DNA of 17,280 nt from Coxiellaceae bacterium. GTDB lineage: Bacteria; Pseudomonadota; Gammaproteobacteria; Coxiellales; Coxiellaceae. The DNA is taken from NCBI GenBank assembly GCA_014238445.1, contig JABABC010000246.1, positions 1 through 17,280 of the forward strand. Direction: 5' to 3'. Positions 1 to 6,651 of this stretch are shown here, in pieces (position 1 is the first letter of the stretch; the number at the start of each line of letters is the position of its first letter). Under the pieces are notes generated by a model. It was not told where the DNA came from. It worked only from the letters and a program-made list of their open reading frames with translations, and made no database searches. Made by a program: the position numbers and the translations under genes.

Positions 1-2
1 AA

Positions 3-1571
3 CGTAATACGTATAAGCGAGTGGTTGACCAAGTGTCATCCGATGTATCAGCAGGGCAATGTGTGGGGTTAGTGGGGGCGTCTGGTAGTGGGAAGTCCAT
101 GACGGCATTATCAACCATGCAATCATTACCTTCATCTGCGTTTATCGGTCAACAGAGCCAGGTGTTTTTTGAAGGCCAGGATCTTTTGAATTATTCACAG
201 CGACGTATGCGACAGATTCGCGGCGCGCGCATTGCGATGATTTTTCAAGATGCGAGTACGGCATTGAATCCGGTGAAAACAATTGCTCAGCAATTATTCG
301 ACGTGTTGTTTTTACATGAGCGCCTCTCACGACGGGCAGCTAAAAAGCGTGCGATATCCTTATTGGAAGAAGTAGGCTTACGTCAACCAGAACGCTGTTT
401 GCGTGCTTATCCTCATGAGCTATCGGGTGGTATGCGGCAACGTGCGATGATTGCCATGGCATTAGCGTGTCAGCCCTCCGTGCTGATTGCCGATGAACCC
501 ACGACGGCATTGGATGTTACCGTGCAAGCACAAGTGATCACTTTGTTACGTGATCTTCAACGTCAACATAACATGGCATTATTGTTCATTAGCCATGATC
601 TTGCGGTGGTCTCTCAATTAGCGGATGACATCTTGGTGTTGCGTCAGGGGCAAGTGCAAGAGCAGGCCCAGGCGGTGACGTTTTTTCAATCACCTCAACA
701 CCCTTATTCACAGCAATTATTGCAGGCGGTTCCGGAATTAGTGCCTCAACAAGTGTCACAAGAAGCTGATACCTTGCTGCACGTTGAGCATTTAAAAGTG
801 TATTTTCCGATTAAGAAAGGTTTATTGCAACGTACAGTGGATCATGTGAAGGCGGTTGAGTCGGTCAGTTTTCAAGTCCATCAAGGGCAGACCTTAGCGA
901 TCGTGGGTGAGTCAGGTTCCGGTAAAACGACGGTTGCTAAAGCGTTAGTGCGCTTAGTGTCTCATCAAGGGGGTGAGATTCGCTTGTGTGAGAAACAGCA
1001 AGAAAAATCGAGCACCTGGTCGGCTGTTTTGCAAATGGTGTTTCAAGACCCTTATGCAGCACTTAATCCTCGTATGCGCATTTTAGATTGTTTAATGGAA
1101 GGTGTGTTAGTGCAAAACCGATCCATGAAGCATCGAGAGCAGATCAGTCTTGCCGATGAGCTGCTTGAACAAGTGCGTTTACCGATTGATGCGAAGTGGG
1201 CTTTTCCTCATGAATTTTCAGGCGGTGAGCGACAACGGTTATGTATCGCGCGCGCATTGGCATTACACCCAGCCTGTTTGATCTTAGATGAGCCAACCAG
1301 TTCGTTAGATGTCTCTATTCAACAACGGATTTTACAGTTATTGTCGGAGATACAAGTCCACCGAGGTATCTCTTATATTTTAATCACGCACCACCTTTCG
1401 GTGGTTGCCGCATTGGCACATTCCGTGATGGTGATGCACCAAGGATGCTCTGTGGAACAAGGCCCTGTAGAGCAAGTCTTAACGCGCCCGCAACACGCTT
1501 ATACCCAGCAATTGCTGCGAGCTGTACCGCCGCGTCCACAGGGTGTAGCGTATCAAGCTGAGGTTGAATGA
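3..1571 (+). CDS. yejF: Peptide-type ABC transporter, fused double ATP-binding subunit (YejF-like), 5' partial
   Basis: This is the cytoplasmic ATPase of an oligopeptide/microcin C-type importer, with two complete nucleotide-binding domains in one chain. Counting from the GTG at 21, domain 1 has Walker A GASGSGKS (19-26), signature LSGGMRQR (134-141) and Walker B ending ADEP (157-160). Domain 2 has GESGSGKT (296-303), FSGGERQR (399-406) and LILDEP (420-425). Each domain is followed by a switch histidine, in FISHDL and LITHHL. The GTG at 21 is probably not the start: the frame is open to the window edge and the residues before it fit the first beta strands of such domains, so the gene begins upstream of the window. 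Membrane and binding-protein partners would lie further upstream and are not visible. Its stop overlaps the next start by 4 nt. E. coli YejF is about 529 residues, which fits. Other Dpp/Opp-like fusions are possible, so the substrate is uncertain. Confidence 0.88.
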   Translation, partial: RNTYKRVVDQVSSDVSAGQCVGLVGASGSGKSMTALSTMQSLPSSAFIGQQSQVFFEGQDLLNYSQRRMRQIRGARIAMIFQDASTALNPVKTIAQQLFDVLFLHERLSRRAAKKRAISLLEEVGLRQPERCLRAYPHELSGGMRQRAMIAMALACQPSVLIADEPTTALDVTVQAQVITLLRDLQRQHNMALLFISHDLAVVSQLADDILVLRQGQVQEQAQAVTFFQSPQHPYSQQLLQAVPELVPQQVSQEADTLLHVEHLKVYFPIKKGLLQRTVDHVKAVESVSFQVHQGQTLAIVGESGSGKTTVAKALVRLVSHQGGEIRLCEKQQEKSSTWSAVLQMVFQDPYAALNPRMRILDCLMEGVLVQNRSMKHREQISLADELLEQVRLPIDAKWAFPHEFSGGERQRLCIARALALHPACLILDEPTSSLDVSIQQRILQLLSEIQVHRGISYILITHHLSVVAALAHSVMVMHQGCSVEQGPVEQVLTRPQHAYTQQLLRAVPPRPQGVAYQAEVE

Positions 1572-2593
1572 TGACAGATATGATGTTTAATGAGGTTATG
1601 AATGATCATGGTCGTAAGACCGGTGTTGTCACCTTGTGTCGTTCTTCGGCATTGAATGCCCTAACCTTTGATATGTTGCAACAGTTATATGGGCAACTTG
1701 TGCAATGGCAAGACGATGATAGCGTTCAGGGTGTGGTGATTTATAGTGATTCACCGCGTGCTTTTTGTGCGGGCGGTGATGTCAAAGCTCTATTTCATGA
1801 TCCGGATGCTTTAAAGACAGTCCCGCATCCGTATTTTGTGTTGGAGTATGAGCTGAATCGTTATTTATTTCATTATCAAAAACCGTATGTGGCATTAATG
1901 GCCGGTATTACCATGGGTGGTGGTGTGGGTGTGTCTTTGCATGGGTCGCATCCCGTGGTATTTGATAGTACTCATTTGGCAATGCCTGAAGCTAAGATTG
2001 GTTTTTTTGTGGATGTCGGTGCGACTTATCATTTATCACGCTTGCCTTATCATATTGGTCGCTGGATGGCTTTGACAGGATTAACGTTAGATGCTGATGA
2101 TTGTGTTGCATTAGGATTGTCATCAAGTAAGGTGGCTGTGAGCGATTATGATGAGTTGCGCTTAACGTTGACCCAGTCAGACTGGGGGGATGACCCTCAT
2201 CAGGGTGTTGATCAGATACTGAGTCGGTTTGCTCAGTCGGGTGGTGACTCATCAGTCATGCAACACGCAGCCTCTATTGAGCAGTGTTTTGAAGCAGGGT
2301 CATTGGATGCGATTTTATCAGGCGTGATGGCATTAACAGAGGCGTGGTTTCAACCCACTCAACAAGCCCTAACGTATAATGCACCCATCAGTATGCAGTT
2401 AGCGTTACTGCAACTTGAGCGAGCACGATCATCGTCATTTGATGCGGTGATTGATACTGATTTAATGTTAGTGCAACAGTGCTTGGCTTGGCCGGATTTT
2501 CAAGAAGGTGTGCGCGCCGCATTAATTGATAAGGATCATTCGCCTCAATGGCAAGTGATGGCAGATGAGGGATTCACTTTACTGTCGATGTAG
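1568..2593 (+). CDS. Enoyl-CoA hydratase/isomerase family, 3-hydroxyisobutyryl-CoA hydrolase-like
   Basis: This crotonase-fold protein of 341 residues most resembles the 3-hydroxyisobutyryl-CoA hydrolase branch, which releases 3-hydroxyisobutyrate from its CoA ester in valine breakdown. Visible motifs are FCAGGDVKAL (67-76, oxyanion hole), GITMGGGVGVS (113-123), and MPEAKIGFFVDVG (139-151) with the family glutamate E141 and aspartate D149. The end, DKDHSPQW, also matches that family. Most relatives read FFPDVGG where this one reads FFVDVGA, a small change next to the active site. The ATG at 1568 overlaps the transporter stop (ATGA); a second ATG at 1571 is possible. The overlap suggests co-translation with the transporter, although the two functions have no obvious link. 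No other valine-degradation gene is in view, so the substrate is inferred. A generic enoyl-CoA hydratase is less likely, given the length and motifs. Confidence 0.82.
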   Translation: MMTDMMFNEVMNDHGRKTGVVTLCRSSALNALTFDMLQQLYGQLVQWQDDDSVQGVVIYSDSPRAFCAGGDVKALFHDPDALKTVPHPYFVLEYELNRYLFHYQKPYVALMAGITMGGGVGVSLHGSHPVVFDSTHLAMPEAKIGFFVDVGATYHLSRLPYHIGRWMALTGLTLDADDCVALGLSSSKVAVSDYDELRLTLTQSDWGDDPHQGVDQILSRFAQSGGDSSVMQHAASIEQCFEAGSLDAILSGVMALTEAWFQPTQQALTYNAPISMQLALLQLERARSSSFDAVIDTDLMLVQQCLAWPDFQEGVRAALIDKDHSPQWQVMADEGFTLLSM

Positions 2594-2710
2594 TGGGCTC
2601 TAGTGAGCGGTATGATATTTTAGCTTGTATGGCTAGCGTGCAGAAAGATTGATAAGGTCTTTATGTGGTTGGGTTTTTTTAATCATGTGTCAGTGAGATT
2701 GGAGGTTGTG
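2594..2710. other. Intergenic spacer before the small secreted ORFs
   Basis: This 117-nt spacer lies between the hydrolase-like gene and a strong ribosome-binding site at 2701. It contains an isolated T7 run at 2674-2680 without a GC-rich stem before it. It also has several AT-rich promoter-like hexamers (TATGAT at 2611, TTGATA at 2649), none with a correctly spaced partner. A promoter for the downstream genes is expected somewhere here, but I cannot place it. Confidence 0.3.
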
Positions 2711-2797
2711 ATGATGTGCTATAGACTATCGTTCGGTGTTTTATGTTTATCAGTGGTGTCGTTCGCATCAGCATTCGGCAGATCAAAACTTATTTAA
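2711..2797 (+). CDS. Possible 28-residue exported peptide or remnant of a secreted protein
   Basis: This short frame starts at ATG 2711 and stops at TAA 2795-2797. A near-perfect Shine-Dalgarno GGAGG lies at 2701-2705, 5 nt before the start. The product looks like a bare signal peptide: a short N-region with one arginine, a hydrophobic core (FGVLCLSVVS), then FASA followed by FGRSKLI. Signal peptidase I could cut after the ASA, leaving only seven residues. It ends 38 nt before the start of the secreted protein at 2836 on the same strand, so it could be a leader peptide, a microprotein or the stub of a decayed gene. I recognise no family. The evidence is only the ribosome-binding site and the signal-like composition, so chance cannot be excluded. 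Confidence 0.35.
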   Translation: MMCYRLSFGVLCLSVVSFASAFGRSKLI

Positions 2798-2835
2798 TGT
2801 AGGTGTTATTTATAATTATAACTAAGGATGGTTGT

Positions 2836-3663
2836 ATGAGATGGTTTGCTTTGATGGCTGCTACTATTGTGATGGTAACGGGCTCTGTTGCAGTTGTATT
2901 GGCTCAAGATGCCGGGGCTGCGTCTTTATCCTTAGAAGAGCCTGAAGCTAATATCCCTTATGACTTCCCGGGTTCTACTATTGTTGTACCTTCTGGCTTT
3001 GGGTTGGAGCCAGGTCAGTGGGGAGTGGGTATGGCAGGCTGGGATTGTCATTGGGGTGAAAATAATTGTCAGAATGATGGCGCGGCAATGTTTTCTTACG
3101 GCTTGGGTAACCAAGTGAAAGGGCTTGGGGTAACTGTGCAGTTTGAAATTTTAAGCATTAACCCTGATGATGGTGGTTTTGCAGATAAAGGTGCTGTTGG
3201 TTTTAAATTATCACATTTTTTTGTCGATTCTCACACGGCTGTTGCCTTTGGTGTGTATCAGTTAGCGGGTTGGGAGGAGGGCGGTGGTACGGGATTTTAT
3301 CACACATCCTATTTTTCGTTGACACATTTTATGCGCTTTCATCAGCCGGTTAGAGAAGATAATACATACCCTTTTTCCATGACTGTGGGTATTGGTAATC
3401 GTGCGTTTGGACAAACAGACTGGGTATCCATTAGTGACTTGCCTTATGATCAGTGGTTGCCATTTTTTGGGGTTGGGTATCGTGTGAATGCTTGGTTGGA
3501 TGTGATTGTGGATGAGTACTCTGATGGTGTGACCTCAGCGGGATTATCAATTAAACCTATCAAGAAGCTGCCTATACGGGTGTTTGTGGGTGGCAATGAT
3601 TTATTTGTGGTGGAGGACGAGCAGGAGCGCGCATCGTTTGTTTTCGCACTGACGGGTGGTTAG
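2836..3663 (+). CDS. Secreted protein, probable outer-membrane beta-barrel, function unknown
   Basis: This is a 275-residue exported protein. The longest frame begins at a GTG at 2803, but the ATG at 2836 is a much better start: AAGGA lies at 2824-2828, 7 nt upstream, and the product then begins directly with a signal peptide (MRWFALMAATIVMVTG) that could be cut after VVLA, before QDAG. The mature part is rich in glycine and aromatic residues, with alternating hydrophobic stretches such as GLGVTVQFEIL, AVAFGVYQL and FSMTVGIG. This is the look of a transmembrane beta-barrel. Two cysteines lie close together in DCHWGENNC and could form a disulfide. The ending ASFVFALTGG lacks the usual terminal aromatic of many barrels. 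I have an impression of similarity to uncharacterised barrel-like proteins but cannot name a family. It stands alone on the + strand apart from the small ORF just upstream, and it is convergent with a tiny lipoprotein. Confidence 0.7.
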   Translation: MRWFALMAATIVMVTGSVAVVLAQDAGAASLSLEEPEANIPYDFPGSTIVVPSGFGLEPGQWGVGMAGWDCHWGENNCQNDGAAMFSYGLGNQVKGLGVTVQFEILSINPDDGGFADKGAVGFKLSHFFVDSHTAVAFGVYQLAGWEEGGGTGFYHTSYFSLTHFMRFHQPVREDNTYPFSMTVGIGNRAFGQTDWVSISDLPYDQWLPFFGVGYRVNAWLDVIVDEYSDGVTSAGLSIKPIKKLPIRVFVGGNDLFVVEDEQERASFVFALTGG

Positions 3664-3711
3664 TGATGGTGTTGTAGAAAAAAGGTAGTGTGGGTGTTTT
3701 GAGTTGGGTGT

Positions 3712-3732
3712 AGGGGGTAGGTTGTACCCCCT
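3712..3732. terminator. Hairpin between convergent genes, possible bidirectional terminator
   Basis: A perfect 8-bp stem, AGGGGGTA (3712-3719) pairing with TACCCCCT (3725-3732), encloses a 5-nt loop. It lies between the stop of the secreted protein (3663) and the stop of the convergent lipoprotein (3739). Position and GC-rich stem suit a terminator acting on both strands. Neither side has a clear U-tract, so this is a candidate only. Confidence 0.45.
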
Positions 3733-3738
3733 GATGCA

Positions 3739-3864
3739 TTAACTTGAGCTGCCAACACCGGGCGTCAGGTTGCTGGTGTTTGGATTGATAGTGGATGTAC
3801 CTGTATTACATGCCGATAGGCCGAGTGTCAGTGCTATTACGCTGAAGATTGCTATGCTTTTCAT
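3739..3864 (-). CDS. Very small lipoprotein (41 residues), function unknown
   Basis: This short minus-strand gene starts at ATG 3864-3862, with AAGGAG about 8 nt upstream on that strand, and stops with TAA at 3741-3739. The precursor has a clean lipoprotein signal: MKS, a hydrophobic core, then the lipobox LSAC with C19 as the predicted acylated residue. The mature peptide is only 23 residues (CNTGTSTINPNTS, then NLTPGVGSSS) and is rich in serine, threonine, asparagine and proline, with no charged residue. The residue after the cysteine is asparagine, so by the usual Lol sorting rule it would go to the outer membrane. Size and lipobox recall entericidin-like peptides, but the mature sequence lacks their amphipathic helix, so I do not call it one. 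It could also be a decayed longer lipoprotein. The combination of ribosome-binding site, signal peptide and lipobox makes a chance frame unlikely. Confidence 0.68.
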   Translation of the reverse strand: MKSIAIFSVIALTLGLSACNTGTSTINPNTSNLTPGVGSSS

Positions 3865-3961
3865 GATGTGTCTCCTTGTTATCATGGTTCTTATGGTCTA
3901 AATTCGTCCTTGATCTCATTTGACGTGTTGGGCTGTCAGTTGAGTGAGAGCGTCAATTTAG

Positions 3962-3991
3962 AAAGTGAGGTTGATTATCCAACCTGACTTT
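3962..3991. terminator. Stem-loop, candidate terminator downstream of tRNA-Met
   Basis: AAAGTGAGGTTG (3962-3973) pairs with CAACCTGACTTT (3980-3991) with one G-G mismatch, around a 6-nt loop. It lies 55 nt past the 3' end of the minus-strand tRNA-Met, so it could end that transcript. The U-rich side is mostly inside the stem, so termination activity is uncertain; it could also be a regulatory structure in front of the small lipoprotein gene. Confidence 0.35.
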
Positions 3992-4045
3992 TACTATACC
4001 ATTAGCGAGAGGGTCTGCAATGGGGTAGAGAGTATTTAAGTGAGG

Positions 4046-4122
4046 TGGTGGCTATGCCTGGACTTGAACCAGGGACCCCAGCATTATGAATGCTGTGCTC
4101 TAACCAGCTGAGCTACATAGCC
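4046..4122 (-). tRNA. tRNA-Met (CAT), elongator type
   Basis: The 77-nt cloverleaf on the minus strand includes an encoded CCA (plus-strand tgg at 4046-4048). The acceptor arms GGCTATG and CATAGCC pair perfectly. The D arm contains TAGCTCAGCTGGTTAGAGC, the anticodon loop is TTCATAA with anticodon CAT (plus 4086-4088), and the T arm contains GGTTCAAGTCC. The body closely resembles the elongator tRNA-Met of E. coli. The acceptor base pairs are complete, unlike an initiator tRNA, and the start does not match the lysidine-modified tRNA-Ile2. It follows ychF on the same strand but has its own promoter-like sequence. Confidence 0.96.
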
Positions 4123-4138
4123 ATTGCGAGGACGTGAG

Positions 4139-4167
4139 ATTTTGTCTTGTTAGGTCGATGATGTCAA
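4139..4167 (-). promoter_or_regulatory. Sigma70-type promoter for tRNA-Met
   Basis: On the minus strand, a consensus -35 TTGACA (plus 4167-4162) is followed after exactly 17 nt by CAAAAT (plus 4144-4139). Transcription would start about 10 nt before the tRNA 5' end at 4122. It begins just after the ychF stop at 4190, so the tRNA can be made independently of the upstream operon. Confidence 0.65.
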
Positions 4168-4189
4168 GGGGCTGCTGCTGATCGATGCT

Positions 4190-5281
4190 TTAGACATTAA
4201 AGCGGAACAGTATGACGTCTCCATCTTGAACCACATAGGTTTTACCTTCTTGGCGCCATTTGCCGGCTTCTTTGGCACCGGCTTCTCCTTGATGGGCTAT
4301 GTAGTCATCGAAGCTGATCACTTCTGCGCGAATAAATCCGCGTTCAAAGTCGGTGTGAATCACACTGGCAGCTTTGGGTGCGGTTACCCCTTGAAGGATG
4401 GTCCAGGCTCGAGTTTCTTTGGGTCCTGCAGTGAAGTAGGTTTCTAGGTTTAAGAGCTGATAGCCTGCTTGGATGACGCGGTTCAGTCCAGGTTCAGTGA
4501 GCCCTAGGCTGCCTAGGAATTCCTGTTGCATGTCGGTGTCGAGCTCGGCGATTTCAGCTTCTATGGCGGCACAGACAGGGACAACCTGAGAGCCTTCCTG
4601 ATTGGCAAGCGCCTTAACCTGGTCTAAATGCGGGTTATTTTCAAATCCATTTTCATCAACATTGGCAATGTAGAGCATGGGCTTGGCAGTGATGAGGGTG
4701 AGGTGCGTAAGGTGAGGTTGCTCGTCATCTTCGATGGAAAGTGTGCGAACCGGTTGGCCAGCTTCAAGGTGTGTTTTGATGCGTTCCAGGAGTGGTGCAA
4801 GTGCGTTAGCGGCTTTATCTCCACGTTTAACGTCTTTGGCAATTTTAATGCATTGTTTTTCGATCAGCTCAAGGTCGGATAAGATGAGTTCCGTCATAAT
4901 GACGTCAATGTCGGATATTGGGTCAATCTCATCAGATACATGCGTTATGTCGTCATTTTCGAAGCATCTAACGACATGTGCTATAGCTTGGGTTTCGCGA
5001 ATGTGTGCTAAAAATTGATTACCCAGCCCCTCACCTTGTGAGGCGCCTTTGACTAAGCCAGCAATATCCACAAAGGTCATGGTGGTAGGGATGGTTTCTT
5101 TCGACTGTGCGATAGCCGCAATTTGGTCAAGGCGATTATCGGGCATGGGAACAATGCCAACATTAGGTTCGATGGTGCAAAAAGGGTAGTTGGCCGCATC
5201 AATGCCCGATTGTGTGAGAGCATTGAATAAGGTGGATTTTCCAACGTTAGGTAGGCCAACGATGCCACATTTAAAGCCCAT
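4190..5281 (-). CDS. ychF: Obg-family ATPase YchF/OLA1
   Basis: YchF is a ribosome-associated P-loop NTPase of the Obg family that prefers ATP over GTP and is linked to translation and stress responses. The 363-residue product has the usual length. It carries G1 GLPNVGKS (9-16), G3 DIAGLVKGA (72-80) with the following S-Q-G-E-G-L-G-N loop, and NVDE (207-210) in place of a GTPase NKxD, which is the mark of this ATP-preferring branch. A coiled-coil-like helical region falls around 130-175, and a C-terminal TGS domain begins near TYFTAGPKETRAW. It is the last protein gene of the minus-strand run, starting 20 nt after the pth stop with AGAGGAAAC just before its ATG. The pth-ychF pairing is widely conserved in gammaproteobacteria. 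Confidence 0.97.
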   Translation of the reverse strand: MGFKCGIVGLPNVGKSTLFNALTQSGIDAANYPFCTIEPNVGIVPMPDNRLDQIAAIAQSKETIPTTMTFVDIAGLVKGASQGEGLGNQFLAHIRETQAIAHVVRCFENDDITHVSDEIDPISDIDVIMTELILSDLELIEKQCIKIAKDVKRGDKAANALAPLLERIKTHLEAGQPVRTLSIEDDEQPHLTHLTLITAKPMLYIANVDENGFENNPHLDQVKALANQEGSQVVPVCAAIEAEIAELDTDMQQEFLGSLGLTEPGLNRVIQAGYQLLNLETYFTAGPKETRAWTILQGVTAPKAASVIHTDFERGFIRAEVISFDDYIAHQGEAGAKEAGKWRQEGKTYVVQDGDVILFRFNV

Positions 5282-5301
5282 GGTGTTTCCTCTCTGGGGT
5301 G

Positions 5302-5883
5302 TTAGTTGCTATGCAGTTGATGAATAGCTTGTTCAGTGTTGCCAGTGATGAGTGGTTCGATGATAGAGAGTCCATCATCAATGGCGGCTTGGATGCGTTG
5401 TTGGTCATGTTTGGAAGGGGCGCTTAAGACATAAGGTGACACGTCGTCTGATTGGCCTGGGTGGCCAATGCCAATGCGCAGTCGCATAAAGTTTTTTGAG
5501 CCTAGTGCGGAGATGGTATCTCGCAAGCCATTGTGCCCGCCATGCCCTCCGCCTTGTTTAATGCGAATGGTGCCAGCTGGGAAATCCAGTTCGTCATGGG
5601 CGACTAAGATGGCTTCTGCTGGGATCTTGTAGAAGCGAGTGATGGCGGCAATCGATTGGCCATTGTGGTTCATATAGCCGGAGGGTTTGAGTAACCAGCA
5701 GGCTTGTGTATCAATCTGTGCCTTAGCAATAGCCCCAGAAAACTTAGTTTCATTTTTGAGAGGGGTATTCAACTGATTGGCTAATTGATCGATGAGCCAT
5801 GCGCCTGCATTGTGGCGGGTTTTTTGATACTGTTGGCCTGGGTTGCCCAGGCCAACAATGAGCTGGATGGGATGTGTTGACAT
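5302..5883 (-). CDS. pth: Peptidyl-tRNA hydrolase
   Basis: Pth cleaves the ester bond of peptidyl-tRNAs that fall off the ribosome, recycling the tRNA in the cytoplasm. The product is 193 residues, the normal bacterial size. All key residues of the E. coli enzyme are present with a constant offset of four: N14 (in GLGNPG), catalytic H24 (in TRHNAG), N72 (in GYMN), D97 (in HDELD) and N118 (in GGGHGGHNGLR). The start ATG has GGAAGAG a few nucleotides upstream. It begins 12 nt after rplY and is followed 20 nt later by ychF, so all three are probably on one message. Nothing about the protein is unusual. Confidence 0.97.
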   Translation of the reverse strand: MSTHPIQLIVGLGNPGQQYQKTRHNAGAWLIDQLANQLNTPLKNETKFSGAIAKAQIDTQACWLLKPSGYMNHNGQSIAAITRFYKIPAEAILVAHDELDFPAGTIRIKQGGGHGGHNGLRDTISALGSKNFMRLRIGIGHPGQSDDVSPYVLSAPSKHDQQRIQAAIDDGLSIIEPLITGNTEQAIHQLHSN

Positions 5884-5895
5884 CCGGTCTCTTCC

Positions 5896-6549
5896 TTATT
5901 CAGCATCCTTTGATTCATCAGCGCTGTCAGCGGGGCTATCTTCAGTGACTTCGTCATCAGATACCGGGCTCGCTTTAGGTTTGTGGATGCTGGCAACCGC
6001 TAGGTTGTGTTCGTCATCCAGTTCGCCCGCAGCTAATTCAACGCCTTTTGGCAGTTGGATATCTGAGATGTGCAGTGTTTGGTCCATCTCAACGTCGGTG
6101 AGGTCGATGTCAACGGATTCAGGTAAGTCTGCAGGTAAGCACGTGATCTCAAGGTCTGTCATTAATTTAGAGAGTACGCCGCCTTGTTTGATGGCTTGGC
6201 AGTTTTCTTCGTTAAGGAAGTGGATTTGAGTTTTCATGGTAATGGCTTCTTTGCTCTTAATGCGCATGAAATCAACGTGTAGGATTAAAGGCTTGTAAGC
6301 ATGGCGTTGAATAGCTTTAAGGATTACCTGCTCTTTTTTCCCATCCACAGCAACGGTTAGGATGTGAGAATAGGCTGCGTCATTATTAAGCATTTTCTGA
6401 ATGTTTTTATGTTCTAAAACAATCGATTGTGGGTCTTTCTCAGCACCATAGATGATGGCTGGGATTTGATCTTGGTGGCGTAAGCGACGTGCGTCACCTT
6501 TGCCTGCGTGATTGCGAACTTCAGCGTCAATTTGAAAATCAGTCGACAT
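5896..6549 (-). CDS. rplY: Ribosomal protein bL25, long CTC/TL5 form
   Basis: bL25 binds 5S rRNA in the large ribosomal subunit. This is the long two-domain form: residues about 1-95 are the 5S-binding domain, with the typical GKGDARRLRH start and IPAIIYG. Residues about 96-190 are the TL5 beta domain, including QGGVLS and LPESVDIDL. An acidic, probably disordered tail follows (DDEVTEDSPADSADESKDAE). The open frame extends to 6579, but ATG at 6549 is chosen because GAGGT lies 8 nt upstream and the product then starts with the usual short MSTDF-type N-terminus; this gives 217 residues. E. coli has only the first domain, about 94 residues. A promoter-like element precedes it, and pth follows after 12 nt. 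Confidence 0.95.
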   Translation of the reverse strand: MSTDFQIDAEVRNHAGKGDARRLRHQDQIPAIIYGAEKDPQSIVLEHKNIQKMLNNDAAYSHILTVAVDGKKEQVILKAIQRHAYKPLILHVDFMRIKSKEAITMKTQIHFLNEENCQAIKQGGVLSKLMTDLEITCLPADLPESVDIDLTDVEMDQTLHISDIQLPKGVELAAGELDDEHNLAVASIHKPKASPVSDDEVTEDSPADSADESKDAE

Positions 6550-6610
6550 GGTGCTACCTCTTACCGTCATGTGTATCAATAGGTTTTATTACGAAGAATA
6601 AGACCAAGGG

Positions 6611-6638
6611 ATTCTACCGAGTTTAATAAAAAAGGCAA
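6611..6638 (-). promoter_or_regulatory. Candidate promoter for rplY-pth-ychF
   Basis: In the 102-nt gap between prs and rplY, the minus strand carries TTGCCT (plus 6638-6633, four of six to consensus), a 16-nt spacer and TAGAAT (plus 6616-6611, five of six). It overlaps a T-rich stretch after the prs stop that lacks a convincing stem, so both read-through from prs and separate initiation are plausible. Confidence 0.45.
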
Positions 6639-6651
6639 GCCTGAAACGTGT

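Noticed and set aside
2644..2680. Possible intrinsic terminator after the hydrolase-like gene
   Set aside because: The T7 run at 2674-2680 is preceded only by a 5-bp AT-rich pairing (AAAGA with TCTTT) placed 11 nt away from it; no GC-rich stem adjoins the run.
2811..2816. Perfect TATAAT just upstream of the secreted protein gene
   Set aside because: No -35 lies 16-18 nt upstream and a start here would leave only about 13 nt before the ATG at 2836, barely including the ribosome-binding site. The region is simply AT-rich.
3739..3864. Entericidin-like toxin or antidote
   Set aside because: Only the size and lipobox fit; the mature part lacks the amphipathic helix of entericidins and no partner gene lies beside it.
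3920..3956. TTGACG and CGTCAA inverted pair as divergent promoters
   Set aside because: Neither arm has a -10 hexamer at usable spacing on its strand, and 25 nt between 6-nt arms is weak as an operator.
4628..5018. Overlapping plus-strand frames inside ychF
   Set aside because: They are antisense to a clearly conserved gene, overlap each other, and show no ribosome-binding site or domain.
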